Assembly: GCF_005795905.1 (NCBI RefSeq)
Contig: NZ_VAWE01000001.1
Location: 3,828,001-3,892,000, forward strand
Source of the DNA: Streptomyces marianii
GTDB lineage: Bacteria; Actinomycetota; Actinomycetes; Streptomycetales; Streptomycetaceae
DNA length: 64,000 nucleotides
Direction of reading: 5' to 3'
Under the pieces are notes generated by a model that was not told the origin of the DNA, ran no database searches, and saw only the letters and a list, made by a program, of their open reading frames with translations. Made by a program: the position numbers and the translations under genes. Within the stretch, counting starts at the first letter, position 1; every line of letters begins with the position of its first letter. Below, in pieces: positions 27,026 through 33,135 of the stretch.

Positions 27026-27362
27026 AGGTTCCGATCCGTTGCCCTCTGCGGTTGAACATCTTCCAGCCGTCCGTCACGTTATGGCCATCGACATCAGGCG
27101 TGATGTAGTTCTTCCCGTTGGAGAAGACGACCTGGCCATGGGAATTGAACGGCGCCTTCTGCGCGGGAATTCTTGTTCTGTACCCGAGTGCACCTGCCCT
27201 ATCGGCCACGGTCCCGGCATACAGCTCTCGATTCTGCCGACTGCGCTCAGCCACCGAGTCCGGGTGGTAGGGGTCGCCCTTGAGTGCAGGGGAAGAGGTA
27301 TATCCCTCCGGAAGGTCACAGTTGCTGTTGTGAACGAGTACCGGCGTGGCGCCCGCCAGCAC
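26994..27362 (-). CDS. Orphan toxin tip of Ntox21/CdiA-CT RNase type with Hint tail (cassette E2)
   Basis: 122 residues from the GTG in the Hint tail (LAGATPVLVHNSNC). The tip has RSRQNRELYAGTVADRAGAL, KAPFNSHGQVVFSNGKNYIT, PDVDGHNVTDGWKMFNRRG and RIGTYDPDLN. The GKNYITPDVDGHN...WKM pattern is that of the toxin family I know as Ntox21, which includes the 16S rRNA-cleaving CdiA-CT of Enterobacter cloacae. An in-frame TGA precedes the tail, so the tip is cut off from any RHS body. Probably silent here. Confidence 0.82.
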   Translation of the reverse strand: MLAGATPVLVHNSNCDLPEGYTSSPALKGDPYHPDSVAERSRQNRELYAGTVADRAGALGYRTRIPAQKAPFNSHGQVVFSNGKNYITPDVDGHNVTDGWKMFNRRGQRIGTYDPDLNYLKE

Positions 27363-27372
27363 ATAGTACGTG
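27353..27372. repeat. Core attachment-like repeat, copy C (proposed attL of E1)
   Basis: Same 20-bp core as at 33480. If E1 integrated by recombination at this sequence, this copy and the one in the RHS gene are its two ends. Confidence 0.85.
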
Positions 27373-27466
27373 TGGAAGCGGGGTCGCCGTCAGCTGCAAC
27401 TTCGCTGGTCAGGCTCCGGTTTGACAGCCGTTCCACGTCCGTGCGTGTGCACTGAAGTCCGCCGGT

Positions 27467-27488
27467 GTTGCCGTCACTACTGCCGTCA
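27467..27488. repeat. Paired arm-type repeat, 95 bp from core copy C
   Basis: GTTGCCGTCA, CTACTGCCGTCA. Proposed integrase arm sites on the attL side of E1. Confidence 0.75.
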
Positions 27489-27532
27489 GTGGTCTACACC
27501 GCCTGGGGAATTCCAGGAATTCCGAATGCGTG

Positions 27533-27769
27533 TCAAGCGGCTTTGTCGTGCGGGGTGAGGCTGATGGTCAGGTCGGCGCCGAGAGCCTGAGCCAGGCGGC
27601 GCAGGAGGGGAAGCGTTGGAACGGTCCCGCCGCCTTCGAAGCGGGAGATCTGCGGCTGTTTCATCCCGCACCGCTCGGCCAGCTCGGCTTGGGACAGCCC
27701 GAGCTCGATGCGCCGGTCGTGGACGAGTTGCCCGAGCTCACGGGCGAGCGCGGTAGGCGGGTCCTGCAT
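27533..27769 (-). CDS. XRE-family antitoxin-like DNA-binding protein
   Basis: 78 residues, ATG after GGAGGAACC. Helix-turn-helix IELGLSQAELAERCGMKQPQISRFEGGG with a short C-terminal extension (LGADLTISLTPHDKAA). Small HigA-like size. Fourteen bases behind the previous antitoxin-like gene, so the three genes 28502-27533 form one operon. Confidence 0.8.
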   Translation of the reverse strand: MQDPPTALARELGQLVHDRRIELGLSQAELAERCGMKQPQISRFEGGGTVPTLPLLRRLAQALGADLTISLTPHDKAA

Positions 27770-27783
27770 GGTTCCTCCCCGCC

Positions 27784-28122
27784 TCAGGCCGCTGGGGCGA
27801 CGATGGTGACGGTGGGCTCGTCTCCGCCAGCGAGGTGCACGTCCACCGTGAGGTCCAGCGCGCGGGCCAGGCGCATGATGACCGCGATGGGCGGCAGCTC
27901 GGTGGCCGTCTCGATGCCTTCGATGTCATCGACATCGACGTGCATGCGCTCGGCGAGGTCGGCCTCGCTCAGACCCAGCTGCTTACGCCGGTCGTAGACG
28001 GCCTTGCCCAACGTCATGGCGAGACCGGCCTCTTCGTAGACCCGGTCGTACTCGGGGTCAGCGTCCAGGTGCTCGCCCAGCAGCTGGCGGTGGCGACGGG
28101 TCCTCCATTCGCTGTGGTTCAT
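27784..28122 (-). CDS. XRE-family antitoxin of HigA type
   Basis: 112 residues. The ATG overlaps the toxin stop (ATGA) and has AAGGAGA upstream. Helix-turn-helix RRKQLGLSEADLAERMHVDV followed by DDIEGIETATELPPIAVIMRLARAL and a C-terminal strand (DLTVDVHLAGGDEPTVTIVAP). Toxin-first gene order is that of HigBA modules. Probably represses its own operon. Confidence 0.82.
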   Translation of the reverse strand: MNHSEWRTRRHRQLLGEHLDADPEYDRVYEEAGLAMTLGKAVYDRRKQLGLSEADLAERMHVDVDDIEGIETATELPPIAVIMRLARALDLTVDVHLAGGDEPTVTIVAPAA

Positions 28123-28502
28123 CGGCTCTCCTTGAGGTTGCGGCTGTAGAGGTCGTGCTCGGCGGCGGCTTCATGCTCTGCCTCGCACCATCGCTGTGCG
28201 GCGTGGGCGCGGTCCACTTCGGCCTGCTCACGCATCTTGGTCTTGCGGAACACGGTGAGCAGCACGACGCGTCGGCCGGGCGCCAGCCAGTAGGTGATCC
28301 GCTGATGAGCATCGCCGAGGCGGAAGCGCAGCTCGCGGAGCTTGCCGCCCAGGTGGCGGGAGTGCGGTTCGTCGAGCGTGGTGGGCTGCTCGGCGAGCAG
28401 GTCGGCGACGCGTTCGGCCTGCTTGTAGTGATGGGCGGGAATGCTCTCCAGCCACAGCCGTACCTCCGGCTCGATCTCGATCGAGTAGCGCCCGCCGTCC
28501 AT
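28119..28502 (-). CDS. RelE/HigB-like type II toxin
   Basis: 127 residues. EIEPEVRLWLESIPAHHYKQ, SRHLGGKLRELRFRLGDAHQRITYWLAPGRRVVLLTVFRKTKMR: the GKLRELR and RITYWLAPGRRVVLLTVFRK motifs are those of the HigB/Gp49-type RelE toxins, which cleave mRNA at the ribosome. The C-terminal 30 residues are helical. An upstream GTG (VPYIIGA) is an alternative start. Element-maintenance role likely. Confidence 0.82.
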   Translation of the reverse strand: MDGGRYSIEIEPEVRLWLESIPAHHYKQAERVADLLAEQPTTLDEPHSRHLGGKLRELRFRLGDAHQRITYWLAPGRRVVLLTVFRKTKMREQAEVDRAHAAQRWCEAEHEAAAEHDLYSRNLKESR

Positions 28503-29037
28503 AGCGCCGATGATATATGGCACGGAGTGCGAGAGCGCGACTTCGTAGCTCAGGTCATGTGCCGTTGCCGCGATCGCAGCCACTCCGGCGTCGCACGCCC
28601 CCATGGTCCCCCTCATCCTGATGCGGCGGCGGTGCCGCAAACCAGCGGCAACCGGCCGGGGCGGCGCAGGGCCGGCTCCTTCCGGCGGGATCGGGCCCGA
28701 GCGGGAGAGGCAGCGTGCGGCCGGGCTGGTGCGTCGCCCAGTCTGGCGGCGCGGGGACCGGGGCGGAGGGGTCGGTCTGCCACGGGCGGCCGGGAGCTCG
28801 CTCCCCGCCGGGGGCGACGCCGGCCGCCGCCCTCGGTGACCGGCGAGGGATGTTGAGGGTCGGCCCCCTGGTCGGCCCTTGCCTGCGATCCGGCCGTAGG
28901 ACGGTCGTAGGCGATAGCTTGCTGCGCGAGGAGCCCGGCTCGTTCGTCCCGGCGATCTGGCCGGTTGCCGCTCCCGCAGCCCGGCTGCCGCGTCGGCTCG
29001 GTGCGCGCCCAGTAGCACCTGATCGCGGGAGTCAACG
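28503..29037. other. Intergenic region upstream of repSA
   Basis: About 535 bases without a convincing gene. It separates the divergent toxin-antitoxin operon and the repSA operon, so it should hold both promoters. I could not identify a clear replication origin (iteron or nick-site hairpin) in it. Confidence 0.4.
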
Positions 29038-30801
29038 GTGGGGTTTGTCGGCGACGGCAGCCAGCCTTGGCAGGCGGGGGCCGCCTTGAACCTCGTAGAG
29101 CTCCCGTACCCCGCAATCGTTCCGACCGCCTCGCGCCCGTCGCAGGCGTTCACCACGCCGAGCGGCTCGGCGGACGTCACCGCCCCGGCGGCCGGGCGGT
29201 CGGCGCTGGAGCGCCGCGCGAGGCTGACCGGCAGGCTGGCGAAGCTCGCCGCCGCCGGACACCTCGCACCCCTCGCACAGCAGATCGGCACGCTCGGCGG
29301 CTGCGCGCATCCGATCCGCCTCACCGGACACCGCACCCGACTCGACAGCGCGACGGGCGAGATCCTCGACCACATCGATTCCGGGCAGCTCCCGGCGGGC
29401 GAGCTGCTGGTCCGCTGCGGCAACCGCCGCGCCACCCGCTGTCCGGCCTGCTCGACCGTCTACCGGTACGACACCTACCAGCTCATCGCCGCCGGACTGC
29501 GCGGGGGCAGGACGGTCCCGGCGAGCGTGGCCGCGCACCCGCGCGTGTTCGCCACCCTGACCGCGCCCGGCTTCGGGCCCGTCCACAACCAGCCCGACTC
29601 CGGCCGCTGCCACTGCGGCCACACCCACCCCGACGACAACCCGCTCCTCGGCACCCCGCTCGACCCAGAGCGCTACGACTACGCGGGCGCGGTCCTGTGG
29701 AACGCGCACGCCCCGGCCCTGTGGGCACGCTTCACCACCCACCTGCGACGCGAGATCGCCAAAGCCTCCGGGCTCACCCAGCGCAGCCTGCGCTACCACG
29801 CGACGCTGTCGTACGCCAAGGTCGCCGAGTACCAGAAACGCGGCCAAGTCCACTTCCACGCCGTCATCCGCCTCGACGGACCCACCGGCCCCACCAGCAC
29901 ACCACCCGCCTGGGCAACCACCGAGCTCCTCAACCAGGCCGTCCGTGCCGCCGCCGCGCGCACCCGCGTCCACCACGCAGGTAAGCCCCAGGACGAAGGC
30001 CGCAGTGGGTGGTTGGTGTTCCGGTTCGGGCGGCAGGTCGATGTCCGGGCGATCCACGGCACCGACTTCACCGGAGACGGCCCAGTCACAGAGCGGCACG
30101 TCGCCGCCTACATCGCCAAGTACGCCACCAAGGGCGCCGAGACCACCACCGGCACCCTCGACCGCCGCCTCCGCCTCCTCGCCGAACTCGTCACCCACGA
30201 CATCACCGACCACGCCCGCCGCATGATCCACACCGCCTGGCACCTCGCCACCAGGCCCCAGCACGCCCACCTCCGCCTGCGGCAATGGGCCCACATGCTC
30301 GGCTTCCGAGGCCACGTCTCCACCCGCACCCGCCACTACTCCACCGCCCTCGCCCACCTCCGAGCCGAACGCGCCGCCTGGCGAACGGGCCAGCCCGACG
30401 CCCAAACCCCCGCCCAGGCGTCGGCGTCGGCGGAGACGCAGGCCGGCCAGACAGGCGGCAGTCCAGTCAGCGACCGCGCCGGACACTCCACTGACCTGGC
30501 CGCCGGTCACCGACCCGGTCACGGTCATTCCACCGGTCACCGTCCCGGTCGCCGCGATATCGCCGCACGGCCCGACGGTTCGGACACCACGCTCGTCATC
30601 TCCCACTGGCAGTACGCCGGAACCGGCCTCCTGCCCGAACTCGAACACCTCGCCGACCTCCTGGCCGCGAAACGGCAGACCCGACCCGAGCAACCGACCC
30701 GAACCCGACGCTCGAAGCGCTCCGGCGACCGCGCCGGTCACCCGGTCGGTCACTCCACTGATCGGCTGACCAGTGCTGTCCGGGCGGGGGCCGTCGCGTG
30801 A
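29038..30801 (+). CDS. repSA: RepSA-type rolling-circle replication initiator
   Basis: 587 residues, GTG start with CGGGAG 6 bases upstream. Visible: CGNRRATRCPACSTVYRYDTYQLI (Cys-rich region), CHCGHTHPDD, the HUH metal motif in QVHFHAVIRLDG, and a Tyr-containing motif AAYIAKYATKGAE. This is the order found in the pSAM2 RepSA family, which nicks the element to start replication of the excised circle. The last 150 residues are low-complexity with GHSTD/GHRPG repeats. It overlaps xis by 4 bases (GTGA). Confidence 0.9.
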   Translation: MGFVGDGSQPWQAGAALNLVELPYPAIVPTASRPSQAFTTPSGSADVTAPAAGRSALERRARLTGRLAKLAAAGHLAPLAQQIGTLGGCAHPIRLTGHRTRLDSATGEILDHIDSGQLPAGELLVRCGNRRATRCPACSTVYRYDTYQLIAAGLRGGRTVPASVAAHPRVFATLTAPGFGPVHNQPDSGRCHCGHTHPDDNPLLGTPLDPERYDYAGAVLWNAHAPALWARFTTHLRREIAKASGLTQRSLRYHATLSYAKVAEYQKRGQVHFHAVIRLDGPTGPTSTPPAWATTELLNQAVRAAAARTRVHHAGKPQDEGRSGWLVFRFGRQVDVRAIHGTDFTGDGPVTERHVAAYIAKYATKGAETTTGTLDRRLRLLAELVTHDITDHARRMIHTAWHLATRPQHAHLRLRQWAHMLGFRGHVSTRTRHYSTALAHLRAERAAWRTGQPDAQTPAQASASAETQAGQTGGSPVSDRAGHSTDLAAGHRPGHGHSTGHRPGRRDIAARPDGSDTTLVISHWQYAGTGLLPELEHLADLLAAKRQTRPEQPTRTRRSKRSGDRAGHPVGHSTDRLTSAVRAGAVA

Positions 30802-30986
30802 CCGCCGGCACGGAACTCCTCACCGTCCCCCAGGTCATGGCTCGCCTCCAGCTCGGCTGCTCTGCCGTCTACGACCTCGTCCGCACCCGGCAGCTCGCCT
30901 CCATCACCCTCGGCCGCGCCCGCCGCATCCCCACACACGCGCTCACCGACTTCATCCGCACCCGCCTCGACCAGGAAGCCGCCTGA
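30798..30986 (+). CDS. xis: Excisionase (helix-turn-helix 17 type)
   Basis: 62 residues. ELLTVPQVMARLQLGCSAVYDLVRTRQLASITLGRARRIPTHALTDF is the MerR-like winged-helix fold of actinobacterial excisionases. Overlaps repSA upstream and int downstream (TGATG). It would bend attachment-site DNA to direct Int to excision. Confidence 0.9.
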   Translation: MTAGTELLTVPQVMARLQLGCSAVYDLVRTRQLASITLGRARRIPTHALTDFIRTRLDQEAA

Positions 30987-32260
30987 TGACCACGCCCCGA
31001 GACAGCAGCCCCTCCCGCCGCGTGCGCGCCAACGGCGATGGAACCGTCTACCAGCGCAAGGACGGCCGCTGGGAAGCCGCCGGATACGTCCTCGCCCCCG
31101 GCAACACCCGCAAGCGCATCCGCGTCTACGGCACCACCCGCAAAGACGCACTCGCCAAGCTCACCGAGAAGACCGCCTCCAGCAACCGCGGCCTCCCCGT
31201 CCTCTCCGCGCAGGGCAGCGTGGCCGCGTACCTGACGTACTGGCTGGAGAACGTCGCCCTCCACCACCTGCGCGAAACCACCCACACCCGCTACACCACC
31301 TGCGTCGACCGGTACCTCGTCCCCGGCCTGGGCAAGAAGAAGCTGGCCAAGCTCACCGCCAAGGACGTCCGCACCTGGCTCAACCAGCTCCGCACCATCT
31401 GCCAGTGCTGCACGCGCGGCATCGACGCCCGCCGGGACCAGCCCCGCTGCTGCGCCGCCGGCCAGTGCTGCCACAAGCCGCTCTCCCCGCTGACGCTCAC
31501 CTACATCCACTCGGTGCTCAAGTCCGCCCTGGAGCACGCCGTCCGTGAAGAAGAGATCCCGCGCAACGTCGCCCGCAACGTCCGCACCGGCACCCCACGA
31601 CCCCGCCGCTTCGAACCCCTCACCGCCGACGAAGCCCGCCACCTCCTCACCGCAGCGCGCGGACACAGGCTGCACGCGCTGTTCGAACTCGCCCTCCACA
31701 CCGGACTCCGCAAGGGCGAACTCCTCGGCCTGCGCTGGGAAGACCTCGACCTCGACGCCGGCACCGCCGCAATCCGCCGAACCTTGCAGCGCACCAGCGC
31801 AGGCGGGCTCACCACGCTGCCCACCAAGACCCGGGCCTCCGAGCGCCGCATCGCCCTCCCCACCCGCTGCGTCCAGTCACTGAAGCTCCACGACGAACAG
31901 CAGAAGACCGAGCGTGAGGCCGCGGGCACCGCGTGGCAGCACGACGGGTACGCGTTCACCACTGCGCAGGGCCGACCGATCGACCCGACCAACCTCACCC
32001 GCACCTTCACCACGCTCCTCCGCAAGGCCGGCCTCCGCCGCATACGCTTCCACGACCTCCGACACTCCACCGCCACCCTGCTCCTGGAACAGGGAGTCGA
32101 ACTCGTCGTGATCAAGGAACTCCTCGGCCACGCCCACATCGGCGTCGCCGCCACCGTCTACGCCCACATACGCCTCCGCCTCCAGCGCCAGGCCATAGAC
32201 ACCCTCGGCACCGCCCTTGACACCTGGCATCGACGAGTCGACCTGCGACAACGGCGATGA
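30986..32260 (+). CDS. int: Tyrosine integrase of element E1
   Basis: 424 residues. N-terminal arm-binding part (NGDGTVYQRKDGRWEAAGYV), core-binding SAM-like domain (YLTYWLENVALHHLRETTHT), then the catalytic domain with Arg242 (TGLRKGE), His356-Arg359 (HDLRH), His382 (GHAHIG) and Tyr392. A Cys-rich insertion at residues 139-162 (CQCC...RCC...QCCHK) is unusual and may bind zinc. It is the only intact member of this integrase family in the window; four truncated relatives lie at 12.5, 17.9, 24.3 and 25.8 kb. Confidence 0.94.
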   Translation: MTTPRDSSPSRRVRANGDGTVYQRKDGRWEAAGYVLAPGNTRKRIRVYGTTRKDALAKLTEKTASSNRGLPVLSAQGSVAAYLTYWLENVALHHLRETTHTRYTTCVDRYLVPGLGKKKLAKLTAKDVRTWLNQLRTICQCCTRGIDARRDQPRCCAAGQCCHKPLSPLTLTYIHSVLKSALEHAVREEEIPRNVARNVRTGTPRPRRFEPLTADEARHLLTAARGHRLHALFELALHTGLRKGELLGLRWEDLDLDAGTAAIRRTLQRTSAGGLTTLPTKTRASERRIALPTRCVQSLKLHDEQQKTEREAAGTAWQHDGYAFTTAQGRPIDPTNLTRTFTTLLRKAGLRRIRFHDLRHSTATLLLEQGVELVVIKELLGHAHIGVAATVYAHIRLRLQRQAIDTLGTALDTWHRRVDLRQRR

Positions 32261-32292
32261 CCCGCCGATGTGCGGAGCCACCGTCCGCTGAC

Positions 32293-32315
32293 GTTGCCGT
32301 CAACTACTGCCGTCA
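32293..32315. repeat. Paired arm-type repeat after the E1 integrase
   Basis: GTTGCCGTCA-A-CTACTGCCGTCA, 32 bases after the integrase stop. Identical to the E2 copy. Confidence 0.8.
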
Positions 32316-32325
32316 CCCCACTCAC

Positions 32326-32356
32326 AACCCCCGCCAAGACGCATCCGGCGGGGGTT
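32326..32356. terminator. Perfect 10-bp hairpin between int and immunity gene (E1)
   Basis: AACCCCCGCC, 11-base loop, GGCGGGGGTT. Same position as the hairpins of E2, E3 and E4. Confidence 0.8.
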
Positions 32357-32489
32357 CGAGTTTGCTAACGCCATTCACCACAAAGGCTTCGGCATGAGCA
32401 TCACTCACCCAGCAACCAATGTACCAGTGGCGCAACCTCAGATAGTTTCAGAATTGGCCAAATTCGACCTTTCCAGACAAAACCATGAA

Positions 32490-32936
32490 CTACGTCGCCC
32501 TGGATGAGAAGGTAACAATGGGACCATCTTCGGAACCGATAACCCGAACATCGAAACTCCGGTGAGGAAATTCGGCAGACAACGCAGCACTCCACGTTTT
32601 TGCAACACATGCGGCAAAGAATTCCTGCGCCCGCCAGTCCTCTTCAACATCATCCGAATCGACAATCTGCCAGACTCGCAACTGATTCAGCGTCGCCTCA
32701 ATTTTTCGGATGTTACCGGAGAGGCTCTCACGCCAGGATTTAAAATTCGACTCTTCGTAAGCACGATCCCACAGCACACATCCCTCCACTTCGACAAAAC
32801 GCGGCCAGAAGATCCGAGAGAATGCCACCATCACCCCTAGATCGCCATGACCTTTCACATAGTCTAGGTAATCAACTCCCCCTCCCCATTCCTCCACCCA
32901 GGACTTAATTCCGGGGTAATCCATCGGGTCATTCAA
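32490..32936 (-). CDS. Probable immunity protein for the current RHS toxin tip
   Basis: 148 residues, ATG with GAGGAG 9 bases upstream. MNDPMDYPGIKSWVEEWGGG, then VKGHGDLGVMVAFSRIFWPRF and VWQIVDSDDVEEDW. Soluble, acidic, AT-rich compared with the chromosome. It follows the RHS stop by 199 bases, the usual place for an immunity gene. No family recognised. Confidence 0.68.
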   Translation of the reverse strand: MNDPMDYPGIKSWVEEWGGGVDYLDYVKGHGDLGVMVAFSRIFWPRFVEVEGCVLWDRAYEESNFKSWRESLSGNIRKIEATLNQLRVWQIVDSDDVEEDWRAQEFFAACVAKTWSAALSAEFPHRSFDVRVIGSEDGPIVTFSSRAT

Positions 32937-33135
32937 GGTTAGCTCCTCGCGTCACTTGCATAGAGGGTCAGTCATTCGAACCACGCAGAGAGATGGTGGC
33001 AACCAACAGAGATCCAGAAATTCAGAGACCTCAGGCGCCCGCCATGTTACTGCGAGCGCCTGAGGTGGTGCACTTCTACCAGTATTCAATTATCTATGGT
33101 CGGCTTGTATTTCAGCCATCCATATCTGACTTGGC

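Larger units (their letters stand above)
25592..27352. mobile_element. Decayed integrative module E2
   Basis: Between core copies B and C: arm repeat, integrase C-terminal half, arm repeat, hairpin, immunity gene, toxin tip. Everything between the arm repeat and integrase residue about 219 has been lost. Boundaries inferred from repeats. Confidence 0.6.

Noticed and set aside
30009..30494. Alternative plus-strand frame inside repSA
   Set aside because: Pro/Arg/His-rich shadow of the RepSA coding frame.
32261..32490. tRNA gene as attachment site downstream of the integrase
   Set aside because: No cloverleaf or T-arm sequence is visible; the sequence holds the arm repeat and a terminator hairpin instead. 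No tRNA or rRNA gene was seen anywhere in the window.
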